From Arctopsyche grandis (Eukaryota; Arthropoda; Insecta; Trichoptera; Hydropsychidae), in contig NC_135359.1 in NCBI RefSeq assembly GCF_051622035.1, positions 22,788,001 to 22,852,000 on the forward strand: DNA of 64,000 bases, read 5' to 3'. Below the pieces are notes generated by a model. That model made no database searches. It was not told the origin of the DNA and saw only the letters and a program-made list of their open reading frames with translations. Both the position numbers and the translations under genes were made by a program. Below are positions 51,331-64,000 of this stretch, piece by piece (the stretch's first letter is position 1; each line of letters starts with the position of its first letter).

Positions 51331-54114
51331 AATCAAGGATCCATTTCCTCAATTCGATAGAAAAACAGAGAGATTTTTATCTGGCATGAAATTGCAAGAT
51401 ACAAAAACTATTCGGAAAATTTATTTATAAATAATGATTTATATCACCATCATAATATCATATAGCAATTCTGTTTTATTATTGTACATATTAGTTCATA
51501 CCTTACATATTTTATACATAATAATATTCATAGAGTTCATTGTCCGTATTATTTTGTAATGAGCGCATTCAGTGGAACAATTTTATGATGTATGCACATT
51601 TATTTGCATTGGATTAATTTTTCTTGTTCATATTCTACGATTAGAACGTATTTGCAGTGGTATTTGAATGCATGTGTTGTATCTATTATATTAATTAGTG
51701 TGTCAATGTTGATTGTAGGAACAAATCGTTTCGCTTAAGATAATAATCGTTATAATGAAACGTTCATTATCGGCTAAATGTCAACTGGAGATGACAAAGC
51801 GTCATCTGGGCAGTTATCATACATGTGTGTACATAAATTGTCATCGGATGCGATAGTTTATTTGTGGATCTAACGGAAATCTTTTTTCAGATCGTATTAA
51901 TCATGGCGGATCTACGAAAAATTCTGTGAAGTTTGGATTAATGTGGAAAAGTTATGAAATTGTTATGTTTGCCAGAATTCCATTGCATATATGCATCGAT
52001 TATTTTCAGTTTTTAGATGCTGCCAATTTGATACATCTTTCTTGTATCATTTGACGCTAATCTTTCTAAAGACGTATTTTCTATAATATATGTATATGTA
52101 CATATATCGATCACTTCACTGTATGTGATTTGATTCGATTTGTAAATTAATATCAGTATTTATTTATATTTTATTTATCTTAATACTAATAGGGTTGAGA
52201 AAACTTGTATATTTTATAAGGTGATTTCGATGCGTCTAATAATTAAGTATTTAAACCCGTGACGTATGCATTAGGGTCGTAAACCTCACTTCGCGATTGA
52301 GCTCAAATACATCAGTGAGTGCAACATCGTTTTGATTTTGATTTTCAAAAGCTTTCTATTGTTCATAAATTATGTTCTTTTGACTATTTTAATGGCTACT
52401 GATCATTATCCATTTTATTAGTCGCATTAAAATTTATCGACTCCGATTCTAACGTTTTGTTATGATTCGACTCCGACTCGGACTCCGACTCAAACTCCGA
52501 CTCCAACTTGAAGATCAACTTTTCTTGCCAACGTATAAAATTATTAGTAATGAAAATAATAGCGATATTCAAAATTAAAGCTATTAAAAAAAAATCACTA
52601 AATATTGACATGTTATCTAATTTATTGAATTATTGGTAATGAAATAGATATAAATAAAAAGTAAGTACATTCATTGTATGTTTATGAATTTAACAGAAAA
52701 ACAAATCAATTTAATGAAAAAAAATTAACATAAAAATACGTATTCAACGATTTTATTTATTATGTAGTTTAAATTCATGATTTATAAAAAAAATTATTAA
52801 ATTTCAATTTATTAATGGATTCAATTCATTATAATTGAAAACTCTAGGTGACACATACATACATAAAGAAAATAAAAAAAGGAGTCGGAGTCGGTTGAAA
52901 TGCTCCGACTCCACGACTCCGACTGCACAGCCATGTATTTTTTACACATTATTTTATTGTAATATCGTTTGAATCGTACAGAATCCATTTTGTAAATTTT
53001 CTATGCAGATCCAATTCAATATAAACATATAAATTTGTAACATTGTTTTGATTGCCTATCTGTTTTAATGTTGAAAATTTAATGATTTACTTTGATAAAT
53101 TGAAATTATTCGCAATTTCCTCTTAACTCAATATTATTCAACGTTAGGTACATAATATAATAAAAAATGTTATGCATTAAACAATTTTTTGTTACTATTT
53201 GATTTTCTTATTTAAACAAAATCAAGTCAGGCGTGTGATTAGTAGCGATAAGAAAGTTTGAATTGACTTTGTAGTTTTTCAGTCACGTTCTTAATTTCCA
53301 TGGAAACACGTTTTCGGCGCGGTGGGAAAACAAGCTCTAAGAAAATTCAAACTGTGATTTGAAATCGGTAATGCACGAGAGGGCTGACAACAAACACTGT
53401 GCAATAATATGCATAATGCAAACATGCATCGCGCGGTGCAAACGAGCGAGCGCCACGTTTGCGCGAGAGCACAGATACATACACCACACCACACCACACA
53501 CGAAATGTATTCAAAATGGAAACAATCGTTCGTCGGCATGTGATTCATCGGTTTTCTTTATGACCTTTTATAGACCTCGACGGAGGTTTGCCCGAAATAG
53601 CCGGTCGCTTTCTGAGGTCGAATGTATTGAACCAGTCAGTCGGTCGGCTTCAGCAACGCTTTTCAGATTCTCTTTAATGTCTGCGAAACAAACTGTGGCG
53701 TGTACAATGGCACTTGTCCTCATCGAAAACAGCTTAAATTTCGCTCTACGTGTGTATTATACATGATTTTACTTATACGGGGTGATAAAGCCTCCTCTGA
53801 CACATTCAGGATACTCATTTGTGTGACGGTTCGTGAATTATACATATATGTATATACACAAGAAGTGATTTAATTTCCCATACGTTAAAAGTTCAGAAAA
53901 ACTTCCTGTAAGTTATGTATACCTACTTACAGTTTATTTTATTTCATTTAAAATATAGTAAAGACGATCTGCAAAATAGTGTTTAATATTAATAATAACA
54001 TAAATAACTTCAACTATGTATATATACAATTTAACTATATATTGATTGATTGATTGATTGGTGTTATTATTATTATTTATTTTTATTATCATTTAGTATT
54101 ATTATTTTTCAATA
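51331..54114. other. Sik2 intron 2, no gene recognised
   Basis: About 2.8 kb. GACTCCGACTCC runs at 52437-52506 and their inverse GGAGTCGGAGTCGG at 52881-52925 bracket about 380 bases and may be ends of one old element. A higher-complexity stretch at 53270-53760 shows no coding signature. (GATT)n lies at 54043-54060. Confidence 0.4.
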
Positions 54115-54119
54115 ATGTT

Positions 54120-54350
54120 TGTTCCGACTTTTGTAATGACGTGTGGCAAACAGTCTTATTAACTGATTGTCGATTGGCATTATTGACGAGTTGGCATTAG
54201 TGTCGGCCCAAGCGGAAATACGCGACGGTCGACTGAGTCACCGAGTAGACGGCGTACGGACAGCTTGTGTTCCGTACGCTCCGCTGGCCCACCACGTGCA
54301 AATTTTACATTTCAATAAACTACATCAAACCATTATCGAAGTCTTTTCCA
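54120..54350 (+). repeat. 5' LTR of the BEL/Pao element
   Basis: 231 bp, TGTTCCGAC ... TCTTTTCCA, identical to the 3' LTR by base-by-base reading. CAATAAAC near 54313 may serve as the polyadenylation signal. Directly after it, TGGTCACTTCGAACC (from 54354) is a candidate primer binding site, though I could not match it to a specific tRNA. Confidence 0.95.
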
Positions 54351-54880
54351 TGATGGTCACTTCGAACCGGACACCAGTAACCTAGGCCACAACACCAAAC
54401 GGACAAACCAATAGGAAAAAACGTGGTCGAGAAAAAATGGATGTCAATTAAGAAATCGGTATCGTTCCTTTGTTACTATCCATACCTTTCCAATACTAAT
54501 AACATGTTTGCTTCTATTTCAGCAATATATTGATTGATGTACAGAGGTACATGACCGCGTGATTGACGCAGAAAATATATAAATAAAAACATAACCTACA
54601 AAGACGCATGGGACACAGAGGTAATCCAAAATTATCGGAACGATCACATAAACATCGTAAAGGATATTCAAGTAAGTGAATGTATTCAATCTCAGGCAAT
54701 CTGTTCAAAAGGCAATCATGTGGGTAGGTCAGTTTTAAAATATGTTTTAAAGTATAACAATTAATTAACGCGATTGTATAAAATAATATCGCGCTACGAA
54801 GGAATGTTTCATCGGTCGCATCGAATTTCGTATTAAAAGTGTAAAATCAGATGTAGTGTAAAATTAGCAAAGCACGTGGG

Positions 54881-55300
54881 GAATTATACTTGTAGCCCCA
54901 AAGTGGCTTAAACCAAGTACATACCGGTATATGCATATCGGTAGATCTTTGTTTCTTAATGTGTGTAGAAACACCCTCCCCCCCCCCCCCTTCCACGATA
55001 AATGTGGAATTATACTTGTAGCCCCAAAGTGGCTTAAACCAAGTACATACCGGTATATGCATATCGGTAGATCTTTGTTTCTTAATGTGTGTAGAAACAC
55101 CCTCCCCCCCCCCCCCTTCCACGATAAATGTGGAATTACACTTGTAGCCCCAAAGTGGATTAAATCAAGTACATACCGGCATATTCATACATCGGTAGAT
55201 CTCTTTGTTTCATAATGTGTGATGAAACAGTGGTGATTTAAAATAAATCACAAGACTTGTAGCCCCAAAGTGGTTTAAATCAAGCACCCACCAATTTAGG
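54881..55300 (+). repeat. Tandem 126-bp repeats in the BEL/Pao leader
   Basis: Copies start at 54881, 55007 and 55133 (period 126), with a diverged fourth copy from about 55250. Each begins GAATTATACTTGTAGCCCC. The first two contain a C run of about 13-14 bases after CACCCTC. The units also share ACATACCGGTATATGCATA. Short frames across them are repeat artefacts and not genes. Confidence 0.9.
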
Positions 55301-55479
55301 GTTGTAATTTCTTCCAAAATATGTTGGATAGATTCTGGTGATAATAGTTAAAGTAGAATATTAAGATTCACGGTTAATCATTGAATATTATTACCTTATC
55401 TCTACGAATAGTTCAATTGACAGCTATAGTAGAGAATAACTGTATTTATGAGACGAAATAGTGCAACTTTCTGAAACAA

Positions 55480-58113
55480 ATGTCAAGTGCTGAAAACGAG
55501 GTAATAGAAGCTTCGACTTCCCAGTCGCATAAAGGTCGAAATCCAACTAGGGACGTAGAACCTATTAGAGACAGGTCAAGCTCTAGAATACATCAGACTC
55601 GAAGTCAGACTCAATCGATAAAAACATTAGCGAAAGAAAATAAAGTAGAAGTTACAATGACGTCAATAGAATTAAGGTATTCGGGCGCGTTTAAAAGACT
55701 ACAGGAGAAAATAGACAGAATCTCCGAAATAAATGAAGGACAGTATCAATTTATTGAAAAAGCATACGACTATCTCCAAAAACTCCATTATGAGTATTTA
55801 GACAACATCACAGATATAGAGCAGGCGGATCAAATAGACGAAGAGTTCTACATAATCACAATGACAATTCAAAATCTTAAAGCAGCATTAGAGAGACAAT
55901 CCATTCAAGATTGTAAACTGAAGGTAGAGCAAGCAACAATTAAATTTGCTAGAGATAAGTTACCGACGTTAACCATTCCCACATTTCAGGGAGATCCATC
56001 TGAATGGCAATCGTTTCAACAAGCTTTTAAGAATATAATAGGAAACAAAACGGAATATTCGAATGTCACGAAATTGCAATATTTGCATCAATCCTTAATC
56101 GGTCCCGCTTTGGCAGCTGTATCAGGTTTAGATATTAGCTCAGACAATTACGAAATAGCTTGGAGTATTTTAGACAAGCAATATAATTTACCAAGACTTA
56201 ATCTCAAAACTAGGATTAACTCACTTTGTGACTTAAAATTAATCACAAGAGAATCACATATCGAATTGAGAAATCTATTGAATCAGGTAACAGTGTGTAT
56301 TAAAAACATTGAATCGTTGGGTTACGCGAGAGAAATTTTAGATCCATGGGTAACATGTTTAGTTCTAAGGAAATTACCATTTAGTTTATTAAGAGACTGG
56401 GAAATATCGCTGGTTAGCAGAGAAATGCCACCATATGAAAGTTTAGAGACATTCTTGCAGAATAGATGTAATGTATTACAATCTACTGCATCTGTAACTA
56501 CGGTGAAGGAATTCCCTCATAGTCGTCAAAGAATCATGAGAACTCATGTCGCGAACAAAAACCCATCAAGTAAGGTAAACGCATGCGCATTCTGTCGAAA
56601 TAATCATTTCATAGGCAAATGTGATAAATTCAAAGCAAAATCCAGTATGGAAAGAAATGAATTCGTTAAATCTAATAACATGTGTTTTAAATGTTTAAAT
56701 TCATCGCATAAGATAACAAATTGCAAGTCTAACTATAATTGCTTAAGGTGCAAACAAAACCATCATACTTTGTTGCATCAGGACGATACATTTAGTTCCA
56801 ATAATACGGGAAGGAAGTCAATTAATGCTCATTCTACTCATTTCTCTCAAAGGGAGATAATTTTACCGACGGTACAAGTAGACATTATAACGTCCAATGG
56901 AACGGTCGTTAAGGGTCGCACATTATTAGATTCCGGCTCACAAGTCAACTATGTTACCACATCTTTCGCTAAGAAGAATAACTTCAAATTAGAGAAAATC
57001 TCTCAAAAAATTGTAGGTATCGCTAATCAAGAAAGTAGCATTCGTCACATCACCAAGGTGACCATAAGGTCTTCAACCACTAATTACTCAACCAAAGTGT
57101 TGTGTTTGGTATTACCAGAAATTACTGGCGAAATTCCAACTGTGAAACTGGATCAACAGTTAATTTCAATACCAGCGGGAATCAAGTTATCAGATCCCCT
57201 TTGGAATAAACCGACGCCAATCGATTTATTGCTCGGCGCCGAGATTTGCGTTCATGCTATGAAAGCAGGAACCATCCAGTTAGGAAAAGGTATGCCTATC
57301 TTAAAGGATACCGAATTCGGATGGACAATAGTTGGTCCATATCCCGAAGTAAATAATGCTCCAGGGAAGAGCCACATAGGCTTAAGTCAATTAGACAGTC
57401 ACATTCAAAACTTTTGGATGATCGACCAGGTTCCTATGGTAAAACATCAATCTCTTGAGGAGAAAAGATGTGAGGAACATTTCCAAGCACACACATCACG
57501 AGATAAAAACGGTAGATTTTGTGTAGCTTTACCATATAAAAATTCCCCGGTAGTATTAGGAAGTTCATTGCACATTGCGGAGAAAAGACACAAAACTTTG
57601 GAAAGACGTTTTTTAGCCAATAATAATTTAAAAATGGAATACAATAAAGTTTTAGAAGAGTACATAAATTTAGGACATATGTCAGAGTGTGAACCTCCGG
57701 AGGCACATGAGGTTCATTGTTATTTACCTCATCACGTCGTGGTTAAGGAGTCTAGCCTTACCACTAAATATCGTGTAGTTTTTGATGCGTCCGCAAAGAC
57801 AACGTCCAATATCTCACTAAATAATATTTTGATGGTGGGACCTAGTGTCCAATCAGATTTGTTAAGTTTACTACTCAACTTTCGACTCCATAAATACGTG
57901 ATTACTGCGGATATTAAGCAGATGTACCGACAGATTCAAATAGCAGAGAAAAATAAAAATGTACAATTAAATCATAATTCGTTATGGTGGGACGGCCCTA
58001 GTTGGTTGAAATTAGATGAATCACGATGGCCTCGAAGACCTCCTGAGATCACAATAGATCTTCCAGAGAGAAGGGTAGTCACTAACGCTACCCTTGTGAG
58101 GGAAAATAATTAG
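55480..58113 (+). pseudogene. BEL/Pao Gag-protease-RT(start), deletion-fused, ending at a TAG
   Basis: 877 codons. The Gag core (about residues 165-250: IPTFQGDPSEWQSFQQAF) is followed by three zinc knuckles (about 368-440: CAFCRNNHFIGKC, CFKCLNSSHKITNC, CLRCKQNHH). The aspartic protease active site DSG is near residue 485. The first part of the reverse transcriptase has YRVVFDASAKT and ITADIKQMYRQI (near residue 807). Just after this the sequence jumps to NSLWWDGPSWL, which in BEL/Pao proteins lies downstream of RNase H, immediately before integrase. The deletion therefore removed the YVDD-type active site and RNase H, in frame, near 57967. A TAG at 58111-58113 then interrupts a frame that otherwise continues into integrase. 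Confidence 0.9.
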
Positions 58114-59655
58114 ATAGATAAATATTCTCATCTTCCAAGACTCCTTCGAGTTTTATCATATGTTCGTCGGCCACTAAGGAATAAACAATTAAACGTTAAA
58201 GAAAATAACGAACCGTCCGCTTTCGAATTAAAAGATGCTTTAAATAATTTGATAAGGTTATCGCAAATGGAATCATTTCCATTGGAATGTCGTTTGCTGA
58301 GCAAGGGACATCCAATTCCCAGTAGCAGTAAATTAGCTAAATTGTCCCCTCTATTCCATGAGAATTTAATTTGTGTTGGAAGTAGACTTCCTCTGGGAAC
58401 AACTCTATCAACGTCACCCATTATCTTGTCAAATAAGCATAAACTTACACACATGATTGTCCGAGATGCGCACTTGAAATATATTCACTTGGGTACTCAA
58501 GCCTTACTGTCGTTATTGCGGCAGACCTATTGGCCATTGGCCGGACATAATACTGTCAAAGGAGTGGTGCGTTCATGTGTCATTTGTTTCAGAAATAAAC
58601 CACTGTCACACAATAGATTAATGGGATTGCTCCCGCTTGAACGTACCACTGCGAATTTTCCTTTCAGTCATGTGGGGATAGATTTCGCAGGACCTTTTCC
58701 TGTGAAGAGTGGTTGCAATAAGAATTCTAAGATAATTAAGGGTTACGTTTGTGTCTTTGTGTGTTTTTCCAGTAAGGCAGTTCACTTGGAACTTGTCGGA
58801 GACTTAACGAGTTCAAATTTCTTAAATTGTTTAAGAAGATTCGTAGCCAGACGTGGCAGGCCCAATACGATATATTCCGACAATGCTACTAATTTTGTCG
58901 GTGCAAGTCGTGAACTCGTTAATTTAGTAAAATTAATTTACGAACGTCCTCATGAGGAGAAGCTACTACGGTATGTAGCCTCCGAAGGGATTCGTTGGAA
59001 GTTTAACCCGCCAAGGGCGCCTCACATGGGAGGGCTGTGGGAAGCAGCGGTTAAATCCATGAAGATTCATTTAAACAAGGTGTTAAAGGCCACCACCTTA
59101 AATTTCGAATCATTTTGTACGGTATTGACTCAAATAGAAGCTTGCATGAATTCCCGTCCTCTTAGTCCCTTGTCTTCGGATCCACTAGACCTTTTACCCC
59201 TCACACCTGGACATTTCTTAATTGGCAGATCCTTACTCGCTCTTCCAATGGAGGTTAAATATAACACTAATGTCCATGCCAATCTGCTTCAGATACAATT
59301 GACCACAGCAGCATTTTGGAAACGTTGGTCGGCGGAATATTTACATTCTTTGCAGTTACGACACAAATGGAAGAAGGACTCGAGCAACAATCTGAGTGTG
59401 GGTCAAATGGTCCTGTTAAAGGAGGAACACATGCTGCCAACCCGATGGGTCTTGGGTCGAGTCACTAAATTGTATCCCGGACCAGATGGCAGAGTTCGAG
59501 TCGTCGACGTCTTTACTGCCAGCGGAGAGTTTCGTCGGTCCAGTCATCTAGTGGCGCCATTGCCGATTCTACCACAAGGACCACTTGACAGGAAGGAAGA
59601 TCAGCAAGATGGAGGAGAAACAGCAGCTTCAATTCCGTCAACTTCGGTAGCTTAG
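58114..59655 (+). pseudogene. BEL/Pao integrase region (same frame, after the in-frame TAG)
   Basis: The frame stays open from 58114, with the first ATG at 58249. It carries the zinc-binding H..H/C..C module (HLKYIHLG ... SCVICFR) and the integrase core with its acidic triad visible as HVGIDFAGPF, YSDNATNFVGA and GGLWEAAVKSMK. A C-terminal domain follows (VGQMVLLKEE, PTRWVLGRV, DGRVRVVDV). Integrase itself looks intact. It lacks a start unless the upstream TAG is read through or an internal ATG is used. Confidence 0.88.
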
Positions 59656-60689
59656 TTTAACCCGAAGACACTACCCCCAACGCATATTACTTATAAGATG
59701 TAATCATGAGTTTAAATCATTCAATGTTAATAGTAGTACTCCGTAATTCACTTTAATTGTGTTGTGTGTATAATTTAAGCTATTTTCATTTTAACATTCG
59801 GCAGTATATATCTCCGAATTTAATCTAATCATTTTGTCTTTATAATATAAGACTTGTCTCATGTCATCACTCGGAAGGATATCCGAGTTTAAAATAAACT
59901 GTTCAAATTTGACAGTTAAAATTAGATTCATGATTTGTTAATGTTAGTCTCCAAGCCACACTTAATGGAGCATCTTAAATTATTTCATGTCTACTTAATT
60001 ATAACCTGCCGGGAGTCATCCGCAGGTCTTATGTTTCTTGTTATGAAAACATAAGTTAACTCTTACTGTTTATAGTATTTATGTGAATCATAGAATAAGT
60101 AAATATTATAATACTGAACATTTCGATGTTTAACGTAGAGACATCTATAATCATAGTTCGCCTTCATTTCCTGCTTGTAGGAATGAATGAATGACTTTCC
60201 AATTTACTTTTAATTTAGCAATGTTTATGCTACTTGTTGATGAAATCAAGTTAACTTAGGAGCATTACACTCATTAATCAAGTTTAATTGATCGGTAATA
60301 GCTGATCTGTCGTGACAACTGTAACAGTGTCAACATTGTATTGTCTAAGTTAACATCAAGATGAGGAATGCTTAAGTTTTAAACCATATACAGTCCACTC
60401 TCTCTTCTTTAAAGTAAACTTATCTTGTAATGCTTATTCACAGCTTCAAAGGAGATTTCAAAAACTTTAATGTAAATAGAAACAACATTCACCAGAGGTA
60501 TACCTATAAGTTGAAATATTACTGAACCAATAAATTGATTTTATCCTCACACTGGATGAGGCAAAGGTTTCATTATTCACCCTCTATTTAATTATTTTAA
60601 GAGCTATGATTTATTGTAAACGACTCGTCAGTAATGCTGTAACTCTGTAGAATAACTGTATTGTTCAACAGTTTTCCTATGTGGGACTA
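59656..60689 (+). other. Noncoding 3' part of the BEL/Pao element
   Basis: About 1 kb between the integrase stop and the 3' LTR with no open frame of note. No env-like frame is present. GTGGGACTA just before the LTR is the only candidate polypurine tract, and it is weak. Confidence 0.6.
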
Positions 60690-60920
60690 TGTTCCGACTT
60701 TTGTAATGACGTGTGGCAAACAGTCTTATTAACTGATTGTCGATTGGCATTATTGACGAGTTGGCATTAGTGTCGGCCCAAGCGGAAATACGCGACGGTC
60801 GACTGAGTCACCGAGTAGACGGCGTACGGACAGCTTGTGTTCCGTACGCTCCGCTGGCCCACCACGTGCAAATTTTACATTTCAATAAACTACATCAAAC
60901 CATTATCGAAGTCTTTTCCA
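60690..60920 (+). repeat. 3' LTR of the BEL/Pao element
   Basis: 231 bp, identical to the 5' LTR, followed directly by the ATGTT duplication. Confidence 0.95.
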
Positions 60921-60925
60921 ATGTT

Positions 60926-63000
60926 GTTTTTTAATAATATTATTTATATGGGCGTTGGGGATTGCACTATTCTCCCTACCGCCTGGAATAAAAAGTTATT
61001 ATTATTATTATTATTATATACAGAAACCCATTATTTTTTTTGAGAAATCATCAAGTATATTTAAAAAAAGGTTAAGATTACTATTTTGGAGTCCAACCTA
61101 AAGTCGCCCCTCCTCCATATATTGTTTTTACAAAAAATTGAACTTAACATATTTTTAGTAATATTTTATGCAAGAAAAATGCCTTTTTTAGCAAATTATT
61201 GATCGTTTATTTTGTGTTCTAAAAAAGCAAAAATCTAATTAATAAAAAATAATTAGTACTAAAAATGAAATAATTGACATATTGTGATTGACAATTTAAA
61301 CATTTTTTGTAAAATATAGTTGAAATGTTGAAAAGCATTTACGGTGTTGGTGCATTTTCCGAATCGTATAGAAAATATAGACGATTGGGGTTGGCGTATT
61401 CTGCCCCAAAGAGACCTTTACGCAGCCAACTAAAAGCAGCCCCTTGTATACGGAAATACGGATCATTTTTCACTGCCTCGACTGACTGCATATAGTGTAA
61501 ATATGTACACAGTACCACTCGCAAGTGTCAGATAAGTAGTAGTTAAATCGAAGCTGGCGACCACAGGACCACGGCAGATAAACGACTGCCCCACGCGGTG
61601 AGTTAACTGACTCAACTCACCGCGCCGTGAGAGGGATAAAGAATCTTGACGAGTTACCAACAATATACAAAATTTCTTTTCTCTTTTGGTTAGGAGAAAT
61701 TTGTGTAGGGCAGTGTCCCAGTTGCCCTTAAATACGAGCCTCCCCTGAATGTTATGATTAATCATAGGGAAATTATAGTGGTTACATACATACATACATA
61801 TGTATAATTTTTTAAACTTCGATTGGGTCGTTTCTCATTCTTCTCGTCTCCAATACGGGAAGATTCATTCTTTTCAATATCATATTGTATGAAGGTGATT
61901 TAGTAAGTTCGCAGAACATTTTTTAAATTCTTACTTTTCTATATATTTTTGTATAAATGACTGAAATCAATTCCGTATTAGGGGAAAATGACGAATGGAA
62001 TATAATGATTTGATGGTTTAGTGTGATTTTCATTAGCATCGTTGTCGAAAATGGCCTATTTATATGTAAATATTTATGTACATACATACATACATATGTA
62101 AATGTGACGTCATTAATTACATAGTATTACAGTATTCATCAATGACGTTCAGAAATTGATACGATTTATTATATGTATATAAATATAACAGGTGCTAATT
62201 TTTATTGATATAAAATAGTTGTTTTTTGGTTACTAGAAGATTGATCAAGTTGAATTGTATGTTTGGCTTACATTACTTTGCGAAGGTTCGTTACTATTGA
62301 TATTTATTTTTATGTATTGTTCGTTACTATTTATAATGATTTATATTTTAAATATATACGAAATTTATACTCTTCAACATCATGTATGTTTGTATTATAT
62401 TATATGTATATGAATAAGTAAGTGTGGACGATAGTGTTGGTTGTGCCAGTGCGCGCATTCTAGGTTACCAATCGATGCTCTTTTATACCTTACGCTTTTG
62501 ATTATTTTATGTACTTTTCGTCGGGAAATTGAACCGAATATCGTAAGAAATTGAGTTTGGGGCAAGGAGGCGAGAATAATTTATCTAATAGGGGGTAATC
62601 TCGAAAGGTTTAACGGGAGGCGACCGTCTTGATTGATGTCGACGCTAAGGCGAACCGACACGTTCGGATTTTAACCCTGCGACGTCGACTTCCAAAAAGA
62701 TCCACTCCCGGTCCTCGGATAAATGACGAAAGGGAAATTGATAGCGGGTCTTGGCGACACGAAAATACGTCCGGTCTAAATTAGAATGTTAAATGGGATC
62801 CGGGAGCCAAAACAATATGGGCGCGCCACTACGTACACACTTTGATCCGATCCGTATTGTGAAATTCAAAAGGTATCTATTTTGTTACTTCCTTCTTAAT
62901 TTTTAAACTTAATTTTAATGACGCAATTCAAGGAAGTTTTCTCTACGGAATTTTAGATATATTTCAGATAGTTTTTATACATATGTATGCATGTATGTGT
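60926..63000. other. Sik2 intron 2, no gene recognised
   Basis: AT-rich sequence with (ATT)n at 60998-61015. The stretch 62500-62870 is of high complexity and moderate GC, lacks repeats and frames, and could be regulatory. An inverted pair GCGGTGAGTTAACTGACTCAACTCACCGC lies at 61594-61623 in two half-sites. Confidence 0.4.
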
Positions 63001-63009
63001 TAGAGTTTA

Positions 63010-63352
63010 TATATGTATATGTTACAGTCCAAGAGATAGAACACGGAATACGTGGACTATAAGTGTGACAAAGGTGGTTGATGTAATGGTGAGAGTAAAG
63101 AAATTGAAATGGCAATGGGTGGGGCACGTTTCTAGAAGAACGGACGAAAGAAGTGCTCGAATGGCACCCGAGAGAATGTAAAAGGATGCAAGGAAGGCCA
63201 CAGGGAAGATAGGTGGATGGAATCAGAAAAATGAGATAGATGAGAGTTGCTTAAAACAGAGATGAATGGAAAGGTGCTGGAGTACATAGAGCATTCATTC
63301 AGCAGTGCATAGATGAGGAATGGCTGTGAATGATGATGATGATGATGATGAT
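63010..63352 (+). pseudogene. RTE-type LINE 3' fragment with (GAT)n tail
   Basis: The plus-strand translation RDRTRNTWTISVTKVVDVMV, then RVKKLKWQWVGHVSRRTDER is the C-terminal tail of an RTE-like endonuclease/reverse transcriptase. It is the same family as the minus-strand copy at 42545-43036. Frameshifts follow the stop near 63180. The (GAT)n tail at 63330-63351 is typical of such elements. Confidence 0.75.
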
Positions 63353-64000
63353 ACGAGGTTTCATAAATAAATTCAAACATTTTCTGTTTGACTATAAGTC
63401 ATTAGGCTAACCCTAGGAAGCGCCATTCTTGCTCTATTCAAATATTATTGTTATACGAAAGATATCTATTTTTAAGGCGCCATTTTCTGGTGTCGAGACT
63501 ATTGCTAACATGTAGCATTACGAATTGATGTATATATTATATGTCATAAAATATACATAATAACAAAATCACGTTTATTGAAATGTAAAAGATCCATATT
63601 TTCCAAAATGAGAACTTGAGAGTTACATACATACATATGGTGATGTATTTTTTGCACGTACTTATTACCTGCCAAAGGTGTGCGAGTTGCTGTCAAACGC
63701 TCGCATATCAAAAAATGTCATTTGTATGCACATATGTATATACCATGGGGTAGTATTTCTGTTCGATATCGCACACCTAGATATAGTGAAATGTGGATTA
63801 GTTTATCTACCGATCGGCGTTCGTTAATTGCAATGCGAAAATGCGCGCGCATTTGTCGTCGAAAATGGTAACGATCGCAGATTTGACTAATTTTATTTAT
63901 CGCAACTGATAACGATTGTATCGCGGTGGCACGAGCGAAAGTACGTTTATATGAGTGTGAAGAATGATGACTCACAATCGATAATATGAACTGCATAATA
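63353..64000. other. Sik2 intron 2, nothing recognised
   Basis: The last ~650 bases of the window. No exon, repeat boundary or RNA gene could be supported. Confidence 0.4.

Larger units (their letters stand above)
54115..60925 (+). mobile_element. BEL/Pao LTR retrotransposon, internally deleted, with 5-bp TSDs
   Basis: The element is 54120-60920 (6,801 bp), flanked by ATGTT at 54115-54119 and 60921-60925. Its two 231-bp LTRs are identical. The 1.1-kb leader carries tandem repeats. One reading frame (55480-59655, with one stop) encodes Gag, protease, the start of reverse transcriptase and integrase. Most of the reverse transcriptase and all of RNase H are missing. About 1 kb of noncoding sequence separates the integrase stop from the 3' LTR. 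It lies in Sik2 intron 2. Confidence 0.95.

Noticed and set aside
54847-55215. Open frames on both strands across the BEL leader
   Set aside because: They repeat the same peptide because of the 126-bp tandem repeat. They are not genes.
54881-55300. CRISPR-like repeat array
   Set aside because: The units are 126-bp direct tandem repeats without spacers, in a eukaryotic retrotransposon leader.

Overview
This is eukaryotic nuclear DNA and most likely an arthropod, probably an insect. It is AT-rich, full of TACATA/ACATATGT simple repeats, and carries animal genes with GT-AG introns. The transposon set (BEL/Pao, non-LTR elements with FADD reverse transcriptase, Helitrons, hAT, piggyBac-type and Mutator-type MITEs, tRNA-headed SINEs) also fits an arthropod. 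I could not fix the order or species from the sequence alone.

Four host genes can be supported. NAE1 (APP-BP1, the regulatory half of the NEDD8-activating enzyme) is at 2515-4104 on + and is intronless. A small RING-finger gene that resembles the RNF8 RING lies tail-to-tail with it on the minus strand (4745-5248, three exons). It has no continuous long ORF, because its exons are short and an 8-base homopolymer breaks the frame. NAA30 (catalytic subunit of the NatC N-terminal acetyltransferase) is at 9688-10771 in two exons. The first two coding exons of a salt-inducible kinase closest to SIK2 are at 21654-21779 and 48357-48473. They are separated by a 26.6-kb intron, and the rest of the gene lies beyond the window. 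The starts of NAE1, NAA30 and Sik2 are strongly GC-rich islands in AT-rich surroundings.

Almost everything else is mobile DNA, and many elements can be delimited to the base by their target-site duplications (TSDs). These include two near-palindromic MITEs with 9-bp TSDs (723-960, 12801-13026) and a hAT deletion derivative (6941-7729) and hAT MITE (19149-19392), both with 8-bp TSDs. There is also a TA-flanked element that carries a LINE fragment (7817-9384) and a MITE flanked by TAATAA (16483-16690). The Sik2 intron holds a head-to-tail pair of small Helitrons (22026-22388) and a TTAA-flanked MITE inserted in a SINE (30912-31344). A BEL/Pao element with identical 231-bp LTRs and a 5-bp TSD fills 54120-60920. 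It has lost most of its reverse transcriptase and all of its RNase H region. Large foldback structures sit at 1254-2342, 19473-20103 and 44093-44305, and a ~300-bp satellite-like array at 26990-28330.

The observation I find most interesting runs across several of these elements. At least three LINE 3' ends and several SINE 3' ends carry a hairpin just upstream of the A-rich tail. Its stem sequence differs completely between elements, but its loop is a constant 20 nt with a recurring sequence pattern. That is what one expects if SINEs borrow LINE reverse transcriptase through a structured 3' tail.
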